Both the position numbers and the translations under genes were made by a program. This document shows positions 23,701 through 33,017 of a DNA stretch of 64,000 bases, piece after piece. The stretch covers positions 25,424,987 to 25,488,986 of the forward strand of contig NC_054708.1 in NCBI RefSeq assembly GCF_016097555.1, written 5' to 3'. Source of the stretch: Gigantopelta aegis (Eukaryota > Mollusca > Gastropoda > Neomphalida > Peltospiridae). The notes under the pieces are model-generated. The model worked only from the letters and a program-made list of their open reading frames with translations, had not been told where the DNA came from and did not search any database. Each line of letters starts with the position of its first letter. Position 1 is the stretch's first letter.

Positions 23701-25197
23701 CTGGGTCTCGTGCTAACCTACTGGCCATAGCCCTAGTCATTACACACGCAGAATATCTAATCTCATCCACCTCACTCTCTTCTATTGGTAAAGGGCTGTC
23801 TTTAATTAACAATTGGTCACATTTCGGCTGACAACACTGACTAGTCAAATCATTACCCAACAAAACTCCTATGTTTTCAACAGGCAAGTCCTTCACAACA
23901 CCCATAATGACTGGTCCCGTCACAAACTTCGAACACAAGAAAACGTTATGTAACCGGACAACCATTTTTTCTACAGTAACCGAGGTTAAAGCCAAACTAC
24001 GTCCTGTATCTGAATTCTCAATACCAGCTAAACACTTTGACGTTATAAGCGACAGATTACACCCGGTATCTCGATAGATTGATATTGCCTTAGGACTCAA
24101 TTCTTGTTTCACATCACAAACCATACCAGTGGACACATACGGGTTTACTTTCTCTGCCATGGGACTAACCATTAACTCTCTCGCTAACGGAGCTGACCTC
24201 ACTAAACCGACCACTTGCGCATTATCGCGTTTCCTTTTAAAACAGTCCCCGACAACATGGTTATCCTTTTTACAGTAACTGTACTGTGGACGAAAAGTTC
24301 GTGCATTGGCTGATAATGCAGGTTTATCCTTACTTTGCCCACCAGGTGCATTCCTTGCCTGACTAGCTGACCAACTAGATGACTCTCCCCGATAGTTACT
24401 TTCCCGGGAAAAACCTGGCTGAAATTTCTTCTTATAACCCTGTTGTATAGAGCTACCCTGTACTGCCTGAGCTTTGTGTATTAACACGTAATCATCTGCC
24501 ACTATGCCTGCCTCCTCTATCCTTTTGACATCACGATCCTCTAAATGAATACGTAAGCTAACTGGTAATCCATTTTTAATGTCCTGTAAGATCAACAACT
24601 CCCGTAACTCGGTATATGACTCTACCTGATGAGACACCACCCATTTATCAAACATCCCTGCCTTCTTAGCCACAAACTCACTATAAGACTGACCCTGCGT
24701 TTTTCTCAACTCGCTATACCGTAAACGATAATCCTCAGGTCGTAATTCATAAGCCCTCAACACTGCAGCCTTAACTAGGTCGTACTGCCTTCCTCGCTCA
24801 TCACTCATTGAATTATAAGCTACACTAGCCTTCCCCTTAAACTTAGACACGGCTAACAATGTCCACTTAGACTGCGGCCAATTTAGCTGCTTAGCGGCCC
24901 GTTCAAAAAGTTGGAAGAACATATCTACCTCCTGGTCATCAAATACAGGCACTGATCTATAAGCCTCCGACATGTTAAAACCATTTCCGGCTTCCCGTCT
25001 AACTTCTTCAGTATTCAACTTTAACTCATGTTCCACTTTTAATTTTGCTAACTGGAATTCTCTATCCCTATCTCTGTCTTCTCTCTCTCACTCTCTCTAT
25101 CTCTATCTCTGTCTTCTCTATCCCTTCCTTCTCTTTCTCTATCTCTCTCTCTAAATCTATCTTCTTCTTTTTTCTCTCTGTCTCTGTCTCTCTGTCT

Positions 25198-25262
<65 letters not shown>

Positions 25263-28200
25263 TCTCTCTTCTCTCTCTCTCTCTATCTCTCTCTTATCTC
25301 TCTCTATCTAATGCACGTTCTTCTCTTTCGTACTCAAGCTTTTTAAAAGCTAATTGTTGTTCCACACTTAACTCATTTATCTCTATCTCTGGAACAATCT
25401 CACTGTCTTCCATAACAGGACTATCACCAAAAACTTCCTGGATAATAATTGTCCTTATATCTCCTAAGGTTTTAGCTGATGTTAAATCAATTTCTCGCTC
25501 ACCCGCGATTTCAACTAACTCGGCCTTACGTGCTCGCTTAATCTCCACTACACTGAGCGTAGGCCTATCCAGCAAATTCTTATCCATGTTTAGATATGAC
25601 GCACTTATTATTAATTAATTTTCTAGTGAACAACGTTGCTACTTCTGGTAATTTGTAAAAATAATGTATAAAGCCCCCATTTACAAACAATACTTTTTTT
25701 TAAATATGCATGTCCCGTTTCAGATCCGGGACGAGCGCCCCAATTTTCACTCCTGTCACGGGGATCCTACAATACCCGTAACTGGATGAAACACGATTAT
25801 CCGAATATCTCTTCTAACTGTATATCTATTAGATCTCTCTGTATCGAGCAGTATTTATCCGAGTGGCTCGTCTAGGTATGATCAGAGATAAGATCTTATA
25901 TAAAGTATATATTATTATAGCACGTTTAGTTCACTAGAAAACACAACAAAAACACAATACACTTTGGAATCTGTATTAACCTACGCTGACAAATGTACTG
26001 CCGCAGTAGTTAATTAACAACAACAAATAATAACAACCCAGAACTGATCACTTAATTAGTTAATCTCTAGGTGTCTAGTTTACACAATATGCTAATCACC
26101 TCACCGTGACACAACACCCACACGAGTGATGATTGAGAAACGCTGCCAGGAGAACTTAATTAATAAAGGAATTACAACTCGATTCCTAACTGGTTAATTT
26201 TTAATTAACCCTTAACTACTCATTCAGTAATGTCACGGGGATCCTATAATACCCGTAACTGAATAAAACACGATTGTCCACATATCTCTCCTAACTCTAT
26301 ATCTATTAGATCTCTCTGTAACGGGCGGTTATACCCTAACGTGGCTCGTCTAGGTATGATCAGAGATAAGATCTTATATAAAGTATATATTATTATAGCA
26401 CGTTTAGTTCACTAGAAAACACAACAAAAACACAATACACTTTGGAATCTGTATTAACCAACGCTGACAAATGTACTGCCGCAGTAGTTAATTAATAACA
26501 ACAATAATAACAACCCAGAACTGATCACTTAATTAGTTAATCTCTAGGTGTCTAGTTTACACAATATGCTAATCACTTCACCGTGACACAACACCCACAC
26601 GTGTGATAATTGAGAAACGCTAACACACACACGTGCGATAATGGAGAAACGCTTCCAGGGGAACTTAATTAATAAAGGAATTACAACACTATTCCTAACT
26701 GGTTAATTTTTAATTAACCCTAACTACTCATTCAATAACCTTGTAATACAGAATTAATACTGGTACCTATCACAATAAAGACAATAACCTACAGTTTACC
26801 TAGGTCCTCTAGGATGACTGGCTAAGCTTTATATATATATAGCTATATCAGAACGGTGAGCCTACAGATTACTGCGTCAGATGACCGGCAGCACCGTCTA
26901 TATAATATTGGTATAATACAGTATTAAAATGTTTAAAGTCACATCAATCACATCAAGGTTATACACAGAGCAGAAATATGTATTTACCAAAGTCCCGTCT
27001 GAACTAATATAGATCGTTCAGTGGATCCCCTACTGCAGCGATCCCCTGGAGCCTTCCTATCGTTCTCCTCCATATCTCTAAAACCCTAGCTATTTATTCA
27101 AAACTCTCAGAGACAGCGAATATCGCCTGGGGGTACATCGCGGCACCGAACGTATCATGTGGATTTTCCACAGCCACCATGCCGGCATATTTTTCTCTGA
27201 TCGTCAGACTGGCTGTCGCCAACCGCGAGCAATCCCCTGGCCATAAACAGCACTACCGGAGATATTACGTAACTACTAGTCACATGGCCTCCACACCTGC
27301 GCTGGGTGTGTATTAGACGACCGTCGCGCAAAGGTATCACGTAATAAGTTGCCCGCCTGGGCTAAGTGCATTTGGAACTGCACACGGCCTTCTAAAACAA
27401 TTAATATCGCCACAGGCGAAAAGAAATTAAGAGCATGTACCGTCACAAGTAACCTTGTAACACAGAATTAATACTGGTACCTATCACAATAAAGACAATA
27501 ACCTACAGTTTACCTAGGTCCTCTAGGATGACTGGTTAAGCTTTTTATAATTATTTAGGACAGTGAGCCTACAGATTACTGCGTCAGATGACCGGCAGCA
27601 CCGTCTAAATAATATTGGTATAATACAGTATTAAAATATTTAAAGTCACATCAATCACATCAAGGTTATACACAGAGCAGAAATAAAATTATTTACCAGT
27701 CCGGACGGACAGCGATCCCCTGGAGCCTTCCTATGTTTCTCCCTCATATCTCTAAAATCCTAGCTATTTATTCAAAACTCTCAGAGACAGCGAACATCGC
27801 CTGGGGGTACAAGGCGGTACCTCACGTATCATCTGATATTTCCACCTCTCCCAGAGTCGGTATCTTTCCTTAGATGACCAGACATTCTGTCGCCAAAATC
27901 ACGGTTGTAAAAACGGCACTCGCGGAGGTATTACGTAACTACTGGCCACATGGCCTCCACAGCTGGACTAAGTGCATATTGGAATGCACGGTCGCGCGAA
28001 GGTATTACGTAACAAGTTGCCCATCTGGGCTAAGTGCATTTGGAACTGCACACGGTCCTCTAAAACAATTAATATTGCCACAGGCGAAAAGAAATTAAGA
28101 GCATGTACCGTCACAGTCTCACACGCTCATTCTCCTCTTGCAATTGTAAACAAACTTGAAAAATTCAATGGGTCTATTGAAAACTAACTTGCAAATACAT

Positions 28201-30924
28201 TTTATAGGAAAGAATAGTATTTTGTTAAATAACATCCCAACGTGCGTCTACTCACTTAGGATAATGTTTGCTATAGTGTCTTTGCTACCAGCATGAGTTA
28301 AAGTTCGTGTTTGTTTAACGACACCACTAGAGCACATTGATTAATTAATCATCGGCTATTGGATGTCACACATTTGGTCATTCTGGCAAGTAGTCATCAG
28401 AGGAAACCCGCTACATTTTCCCCAATGCAGCAAGGGATCTTTTATATGTACTTTCCCCACAGACAGGAAAAAAAACATACTACGGCCTTTGACCAGTTGT
28501 GGTGCACTGGTTGGGACGAAAAGAAATCCAATCAGTTGAATGCATCCACAGAGGTGATTCGATCCTTTGATACATGCCCCTCGAGCAAGCACTCAACCAA
28601 CTGAGTTATAACTCCCCTCTTCCCCCTGCTACCAGCATGAAACATGTCATTAATGATAGATTGAATAAAATGTACCCAACTATGATGTTTTGATTTGACC
28701 AATTATAGGACAGATCTTAGGTGATAACGTGTCACGAGGGAACGCTTTTCAGTATGATGTATCGTATGTCGAGCCTTGAGTTGTGTCCTTAGGCTGATTA
28801 TAGTTTATTCATTTCTGTGCGTAGGCCATCGGCCCATATACAAAAGTTTACGTAATAGTTTACAACATACAAGAACTTGCTACCATAAAATAAAATGTAT
28901 TAACTAACAGCTAGCAAGTAGCATATTGTTACATAATGCAATTCATAAAAATGTGTGTATCATTACAGTTCAATGATTTACAAAATTTTACAATATTTGC
29001 AAGATTCTGATACTTAGAAATGTATATATTTCGCAGGTCAGTATACGCTTTACAAACAAACATAAAATGCAACTCAACATCAATACAATTGCTACTACAC
29101 ATTTGACATATTTCGCTTTCCCATGAAGATTCGGGGGTTTTCTGATATTACAATGTAAAGGTAATTCATGAATTATCAATAGGCACAGTATACGTCTTAT
29201 TTTCTCTTGCATTGATGTGTGTTATATAATATTCAACATCTAATAAAGACTTCATCTGTTTATAGAACAACAATCTAGCTGAAACATTAAGTTTTCCTAA
29301 ACTTCTTTGTTTGCGACAATCTTCTAATCTCAGTCTAAACATAAATACAAACTGGGGTACATCACTAACATCTTGACTTGCCCAGACAATCCAAACCCAT
29401 ATGCGTTTAACAGTGTTCTTATCCCGGTTGCTCAAATGACTCAATCCAATTAAAATTAGCTCCACTATTACATGAGGATCTAACAGCAGCCAGTTGGAGC
29501 ACATGTCCACCAATCAAAACCTTACTTGCAGAATCATGCCAGTGATTTAAAAATAATTTGAAAACATTCCGAATTAGCCTGAGGGTATACGACATGTTTC
29601 GTGTGAATTACGAATGCCTTAAAACATGTTTGATTTTATAAAATAAATAATTTGTATTGTAAAACTGAAGGATGATTTAGTTTTTAGTTTTTTTAATAAA
29701 TAAATAATTTGTAATGTAAAATTGAAGACTGATAACCCATCCCGTACGTATCGGTATGGTTCGCTGTACTGTGGCCACTAAAATAGACTCGCCCGATATT
29801 TTCAGAATTTGTATGCTCTCAAATAACGTTCTAAAAGGCGAAGTGTGATTGGTCAATATTTGAATTATTATTTACAGACGAAATGTTACTTGGACATTGG
29901 AGACTACGCAGTGTTGTTAGCAATCTGATTAAAATTAGTTCTACTGGCCTAAATAAGGCATTCGTAATTCGTTATGAGAGACTATTCGCTAAAAGTATTT
30001 AAAAGACAAATAAAGTAAACAATCCCCATATAGTAGAGTTAAAACAATGGCAGCACAATTAAACAATAAGATATATACAGTTAAAATAGTATACATATCT
30101 CATCTCATAGCATATATAAAACGATGTTTCGATATTTGAGAATGCTATGACAGATTTTGGCATCTAAGATACAAATATCGGGACAGGACAAGATAAAACA
30201 CAATTCCTGCATGTCGGTGCAGTCATCATAATTAAAAAGTAAAGTTCTACAGTGTGTGAGTAACTCCAACGTTATGTCAGCATGTAGTGGGCACTTAAGC
30301 AGGAGGTGACATGCGTTTTCAATGTCTGGGGACAGTGCATTTAAACAATCCCTTGCTGCTAAATGTTATAGGAAAATGTACTAGGTTTCTTCTGAAATCA
30401 TGTGTCAGAATTATAAATTAAACAGCCGATGAATAATAAATCAATATACTTTGTTGTGTAATTTAAATAAAATAAAATTTTACTCTTCTTTTACATTCTA
30501 AAAATATCTTAATCATTATAGCTATAAGATGTAGTTAACTGATCGTAGTGGTGTTGCTTTTTGTGTCCTTTCTGCAGAAACTCTGGTGAACTCACAAACA
30601 ACAGAGCTGGTGATAACGTATAACGCCTTCCAAATGGCAAGCCCTGCTAATGGCTACCGTCTGTCTTACGGATGGATCGCTGAATCCAGCGCCGTCCCCA
30701 ACTCCAACGGTTTGGTTGGACCAACAGCGAACCGAGTTGTGAAAGATCAACCCTTCTACACGTATGATCATGACATTAACGGATGTGCTGCAGCCAGCGG
30801 GGGAGGCTGGTGGTATAATACTGGATGTTCCTATGGAAACCTTAACGGGGTTGACGCAAAATGGCCTCTGTCTGGAACAGTGACCAAGTTAGACATTTCG
30901 CTGCTATATTTGCAAAGACCTTGA
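14164..30924 (+). CDS. Gene B: secreted PAN-like / mucin stalk / FReD lectin-like protein, 4 exons, 415 aa
   Basis: Coding exons are 14164-14517, 18186-18456, 19958-20233 and 30578-30924, all with GT-AG introns of phase 0, 1 and 1. Domains in order: signal peptide (about 1-24, hydrophobic core ISLIFLSVL); six-cysteine PAN/apple-like domain (about 26-118); Thr/Ser-rich, likely O-glycosylated stalk (119-183); compact four-cysteine EGF-like knot (184-208, C-x7-C-x-C-x8-C); and a fibrinogen-related domain (209-415). In the FReD, the exon 3 half shows WSEYRDGFGD and FWLGNDKI. The exon 4 half shows the calcium-type loop DHDINGC (364-370), WWYNTGC and GNLNG. The protein is probably extracellular and binds glycans or microbial surfaces; that is inferred from the family. 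The start was chosen as the first ATG before the signal peptide, in a caagATGG context shared with gene C. Intron 3 is swollen to 10.3 kb by an LTR fossil. No break was seen in the exons. Expression is untested. Confidence 0.88.
15540..15826 (-). mobile_element. tRNA-derived SINE, family B
   Basis: The core and head are in minus orientation. The head reads on the minus strand ggcgtagcccagtggtaaag. The left end merges with an (AAAT)n tract at 15508-15540. Confidence 0.88.
16331..16409. repeat. Repeat fragment shared with 55211-55286
   Basis: Both begin with a cgttcaatcacggatggttg segment and share attatatgacaatatataca. They are about 75 bp with few differences. Probably the end of a dispersed element. 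Confidence 0.8.
16496..16598. repeat. (TTA)n microsatellite followed by G-run
   Basis: A TTA repeat at about 16500-16537, then a G-rich tract with 18 or so G residues near 16580. Confidence 0.9.
16736..16779. repeat. (TG)n microsatellite
   Basis: About 21 uninterrupted GT units in gene B intron 1. Confidence 0.95.
16978..17211 (+). repeat. 230-bp direct repeat, copy 1
   Basis: It begins with an ATA microsatellite and aatggtgagttcatgttcc, and ends cctcatcactacgagtctg. The partner is at 17664-17909. The pair brackets an R350 repeat. Confidence 0.88.
17222..17587 (+). repeat. R350 dispersed repeat, copy 1
   Basis: It begins cagaccacaattaa, contains tatcagcaggcccatggg and cataccctgaaaaggacaac, and ends near acaaatttccgg. 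Other copies lie at 61540-61951 and 63668-64000. The class is unknown. Short frames on either strand are not conserved between copies as one protein. Confidence 0.85.
17664..17909 (+). repeat. 230-bp direct repeat, copy 2
   Basis: Partner of 16978-17211. It begins in a longer ATA microsatellite and ends with the same actacgagtctg. Confidence 0.88.
18186..18456 (+). CDS. Gene B exon 2: Thr/Ser-rich stalk and four-cysteine knot
   Basis: Residues 119-208. The first 65 residues are mostly Thr, Ser and Ala (mucin-like). The last 25 carry C-x7-C-x-C-x8-C with GGGC and CPSGATD, reminiscent of the end of an EGF domain. The acceptor is cgcag|acag (phase 0) and the donor is cag|gtatac (phase 1). The frame used is the one in line with the gene C exon 2 product. 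A longer frame also open here yields low-complexity Gln/Leu/Arg-rich sequence and is rejected. Confidence 0.87.
18453..18618 (+). mobile_element. tRNA-headed SINE abutting the exon 2 donor, with 12-bp direct repeats
   Basis: A tRNA-like head (gcgggatttagctcagtcag) begins 8 bases after the exon 2 splice donor. The element (18465-18606) is bracketed by identical tcaggtatacaa at 18453-18464 and 18607-18618. These direct repeats contain the donor itself, so a second copy of the donor sits at 18610/18611. Confidence 0.8.
18619..18840 (+). mobile_element. tRNA-headed SINE, second tandem copy
   Basis: The same head type (gcgggatttagtccattcgg) is followed by the common core (gtgcatataaaagatgg, agcgggtttcctctgat). 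It follows directly on the preceding copy. Confidence 0.8.
18836..19015 (+). repeat. Dispersed repeat shared with 4228-4460
   Basis: Contains cgcggtgatgtgtccattta and cgctgttatttgtgttacag, matching the reverse complement of the 4.2-4.4 kb stretch. Confidence 0.7.
19158..19529 (-). mobile_element. tRNA-derived SINE, family A, with target duplication
   Basis: Full core and head. Flanking direct repeats begin aacagaaaaa at 19139 and at 19530. It lies in intron 2 of gene B. Confidence 0.9.
19958..20233 (+). CDS. Gene B exon 3: N-terminal half of FReD
   Basis: Residues 209-300 plus split codons on both sides (phase 1 and 1), 276 bp. The acceptor is tttacag|at and the donor g|gtacgt. It starts with the canonical DC, a second cysteine follows after FPVRC, and WSEYRDGFGD and FWLGNDKI mark the fibrinogen fold. 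Two additional cysteines (PSC and NGC) are absent from the canonical FReD pattern but conserved in gene C. Confidence 0.9.
20354..20662 (+). mobile_element. tRNA-derived SINE, family B, full length
   Basis: The head ggggcgcgacgtagcccact has an A-box-like region and ggatcgatccccgtc. It continues through the common core to the tail ctctagtggtgtcgttaaac. Confidence 0.92.
20875..22078 (-). repeat. 3' LTR of the Ty3/Gypsy fossil
   Basis: 1204 bp with TG..CA ends. It contains an internal tandem duplication of about 107 bp (21238-21450, unit with gagaaacgctgccagg / gagaaacgcttccagg) that the other LTR shows once. Confidence 0.88.
22298..23488 (-). pseudogene. pol remnant of the LTR fossil (integrase tail and RNase H segments)
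   Basis: The minus-strand sequence includes a GPY/F-like integrase tail (FGPYVVHKRV) and a Ty3/Gypsy RNase H segment (MDASDVGAGA, TDHNPLTF, ADSLSR). These parts are not in the family's usual order, pointing to internal rearrangement. Treated as a fossil. Confidence 0.8.
23618..25587 (-). pseudogene. gag/protease-like region of the LTR fossil
   Basis: A capsid-like gag segment, a zinc-knuckle-like CKKDNHVVGDC and a protease-like DTGC lie on the minus strand, with the gag N-terminal part (to 25587) nearest the 5' LTR. A TC microsatellite lies within the region at 25050-25313. Fossil, broken. Confidence 0.75.
25050..25313. repeat. (TC)n microsatellite, impure then pure
   Basis: CT-rich for about 260 bp, with a pure (TC)n core near 25200-25255. 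It lies in the gag region of the LTR fossil, where the other strand is GA-rich. Confidence 0.92.
25754..28115 (-). repeat. 5' LTR of the Ty3/Gypsy fossil, split by a solo LTR
   Basis: LTR segments 25754-26230 and 27448-28115 together correspond to the 20875-22078 LTR. The intervening 26231-27447 is a nested related LTR. A TGGGGC-type segment just inside the LTR could be a primer-binding site related to tRNA-Pro, weakly supported. Confidence 0.88.
26231..27447 (-). mobile_element. Nested solo LTR with 5-bp target duplication
   Basis: 1217 bp from TGTCACGG to CGTCACA. It is flanked by AGTAA at 26226-26230 and 27448-27452; the intact LTR shows that site once. It is a related but diverged subfamily. 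No internal region is present, as expected after LTR-LTR recombination. Confidence 0.93.
28297..28626 (-). mobile_element. tRNA-derived SINE, family B, with 14-bp target duplication
   Basis: The tail is at the left, the head at the right. Identical tgctaccagcatga flanks lie at 28283-28296 and 28627-28640. Confidence 0.93.
28929..29145 (-). pseudogene. LINE ORF2 C-terminal remnant
   Basis: The minus-strand translation shows the C-terminal zinc-knuckle pattern of LINE ORF2 proteins: ICQMC, then DVELHF, then VC, and DLRNIYI. It ends in a stop at 28929-28931, and an untranslated tail follows down to about 28790. Only the 3' end remains, as expected from 5' truncation on insertion. The clade (CR1/Nimb-like) is uncertain. 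Confidence 0.75.
29444..29935 (-). mobile_element. Fold-back DNA element F1 (copy lacking most of one end)
   Basis: The left part (aattaaaattagctccacta, cagccagttggagc, aaaccttacttgcagaatca) and the interior match 60328-60911. Here the right inverted end is replaced by another start of the same motif at about 29926. Non-coding. Confidence 0.8.
30105..30347 (-). pseudogene. LINE ORF2 C-terminal remnant
   Basis: The minus-strand frame includes DIENACHLLLKCPLH, matching the C-terminal cysteine/histidine motif of LINE ORF2 proteins, and stops at 30105. A SINE fragment truncates it at the left end of the coding part (30349). It is not a host gene. Confidence 0.7.
30349..30478 (+). mobile_element. 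SINE family B 3' fragment
   Basis: Only the core end (ccttgctgctaaatg, ggtttcttctgaaatc) and a decayed tail (gatgaataataaatcaat) remain. Confidence 0.7.
30578..30924 (+). CDS. Gene B exon 4: C-terminal half of FReD and stop
   Basis: Residues 302-415 after a split codon. The acceptor is tctgcag|aa and TGA is at 30922-30924. It contains the calcium-type loop YDHDINGC, GGGWWYNTGC and GNLNG, and ends LQRP where canonical FReDs end near IRP. The core is almost identical to gene A (2911-3263). Confidence 0.9.
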
Positions 30925-31365
30925 ACATAGGCAACTGATAGCGAGGAAGACGCAATGGAATACGCGTGACTCAAGCAGCAGCTACTATTCGTTTTAATCA
31001 TTTATGTCAAGAATTGCCACATTTACACATCACACTATATATCCACTGTTTTACTAGTTTTGTTGTTGTTTTTGTTTTCGTGTGTTGTTTGTTGTTGTTT
31101 TGGGGTTTTTGTTTGGATTGTTTTTGTTCGTTTCTTTTAGTGTTGTTGTTTTTTTTTTTTTTTTTTTTGGGGGGGGGGGGGGGGGGCGTTTTTGTTTTGT
31201 TTTATTTATTTTATTTTTTGTTTGGGGTTGGGGTAGGGGTTGTTTGTTTCCTATTATCCTTTAAAATAGTTTTTAACAAATTATAATATGATTTAAATTA
31301 CAAAATTACATTTAAAAAAACAAAAAATAATAAAACTACTACCAACAGTTCAGTTATTTAATAAT
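30925..31365. other. 3' flank of gene B, T/G-rich with G-run
   Basis: Includes a T-rich/G-rich tract (31050-31250) with about 18 G near 31169-31187. An AATAAA-like site near 31328 is a possible polyadenylation signal. No gene; the T/G tract gives spurious hydrophobic frames. Confidence 0.5.
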
Positions 31366-31394
31366 GACATGTTTCGGCATATTGCCTTTTTCAA
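31366..31394 (-). ncRNA. Vestigial hammerhead ribozyme core of the Penelope-like element
   Basis: On the minus strand: TTGAAAA, a stem-loop AGGCAATATGCC, then GAAAC and ATGTC. This aligns with the compact hammerhead of Penelope-like elements (CTGANGA, stem II, GAAA, GTC cleavage site). GAAA and GTC are kept. The first box is altered, so it is probably inactive. Confidence 0.65.
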
Positions 31395-32215
31395 ATTAAC
31401 AATAAGATGACGTAACGTCATCCTGACGTCATTCTCATCATGACGTCATTGAGACAAACAGATTATTTTTTTATTTTTTTTATACACTCTCATTTCATTG
31501 TTTTATCAATTTGTACAGGATCTGCGTAGATACAACAGTAGTCTAAAATCAGCAGGTTCATGCATTGAAAAGTAGCATTAGACAGACATTAGACCACTAA
31601 CTGAACATATTGAAATTTTAAAGAACAATGTCACATTTTAAATAGAAAAAGGTAATAATAAGTGTATAAATGCATTTTATAGCAATTTTGTTAAATTACT
31701 ATAAAGACAAGATTATTTAATTAATTATGGAACATGGAAACACAAAGTAATGTCACTGTACTGCATTGGATATTTATAACGTTACTGAATGCCTAAGATG
31801 TGTTTACATGAAATATAACGTTATCATTAAGTTCATGTGGCGTTTTGGTTCTCAGTTCGTGTATCCAAAACGTTTCTCTAACTAGTTGATGATGTTCATC
31901 ATTGCTAAATACTTGTTCAATAGGCATAAAAGAAAAGTTAGATATGGAATGATAATTCGTATTAAAGTGGGTATTAACCAACGTAGATTTTCTAGGATAT
32001 AAATTGATGTCGCTACGATGTCCATTCATACGTAAAGACAGCTACATATTGCATACTACATTTTGTGCAAGTGATAAGATAAATAACGTTTGAAGAACAT
32101 CTTGTCATAGTATGTTTTATGGGATAAACGCGTCCAATTTGACTGCTTTCAAAGTGCGTTTTTTCTTCAAGGAATTTGTCATTTTTACATTTACTTTTAC
32201 CACATTTTAAAACCG

Positions 32216-33017
32216 CACACCCTAGTTCCATCCAGCGAAAATAAATTATAATTTGGTTAATCTACAAACCTGTAACACACTTAGATCACGTTTTTATCAA
32301 ATGGAGTGAAAAAGCAGGTTTTATATCGATAAATACCATGGGAATCCCCATGTCCCAATTGCTTGAAATAATTTTGAAAGTTAGTATTCTGATGTCACCG
32401 GTAGATGTCGCTCGAAGCACAACAATGCCTACGTCACGACAAATTTCACAGACTTGGGGTGCGTTTCTTTCACCTCTCCTGGACATGTTCCAACTGTTCT
32501 GTCCTGGTTGTATCCCCTCTCCAGATATCGTAAGACTTAGCAAAATTATTGGTTTTAAGGGTTTGTAACGTTTTGTATTGAGACACTTACTTGTCTGAAC
32601 TTTATTGTTACTGAAAATGTTCACGAACTGTGAAGGAAAATCTCACAAATGAACAACAACAAATCGGATGTTGATTGCGCGAACCGTGCACGAGAAAACA
32701 AACCGAACCAACATGATAACGACCACGTGATATACCAACGTCTGTGACATTGAAATGGAAATATCCCCTCTAAAAATAGATTAGACCTTGTCTGCTCAAC
32801 GGTTTTTTCTCAGACGTGCGTGCGATTTATGAAATACGAAAAATGCATTTTGTGGTATTACAAAAACCAGGATTACCAAAAAACACTTCAGGTGAATGGA
32901 AATGTATATTCTAAATAATAAACGATAAGTAAAGTGCAATTTTATTTGTGAAAAAAATGGGTTTAATAGCGAAAAACAACGCTGTAATGGTTAACAACTA
33001 GCCGTAACTAGGGTGTG
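32216..33017. mobile_element. Insertion in the Penelope-like element, TIR-bounded
   Basis: The ends form inverted repeats cacaccctagtt (32216-32227) and aactagggtgtg (33006-33017). The interior shares about 100 bp with 6115-6206 in inverse orientation. No transposase is visible, so it is a non-autonomous DNA element. Confidence 0.7.

Larger units (their letters stand above)
20875..28115 (-). mobile_element. Ty3/Gypsy-type LTR retrotransposon fossil, minus orientation
   Basis: LTRs lie at 20875-22078 and 25754-28115 (the latter enlarged by a nested solo LTR), each beginning TGTCACGG and ending GTCACA on the plus strand. Five-base flanks GTTTC (20870-20874) and GTCTC (28116-28120) look like a target duplication with one difference. 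The internal parts are gag-like with a zinc-knuckle-like segment, a protease-like segment, an integrase C-terminal GPY/F-like segment, and RNase H. A purine-rich tract adjoins the left LTR, consistent with minus orientation. LTRs differ at roughly 10 of the first 370 bases by hand count, so it is fairly young. It is broken: the interior is short and lacks much of pol, with several breaks. It lies inside gene B intron 3. Confidence 0.9.
20234..30577 (+). other. Gene B intron 3 (10.3 kb, transposon-filled)
   Basis: Donor gtacgt and acceptor tctgcag, phase 1. It holds a family B SINE, the 7.2-kb LTR fossil, another SINE, LINE 3' remnants, and the fold-back repeat at 29444-29935. The corresponding gene C intron is only 748 bp. 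Confidence 0.85.

Noticed and set aside
31424-31449. Tandem TGACGTCA sites as a promoter of gene C
   Set aside because: They lie in the tail region of the Penelope-like element about 4.9 kb upstream, with no linking evidence.
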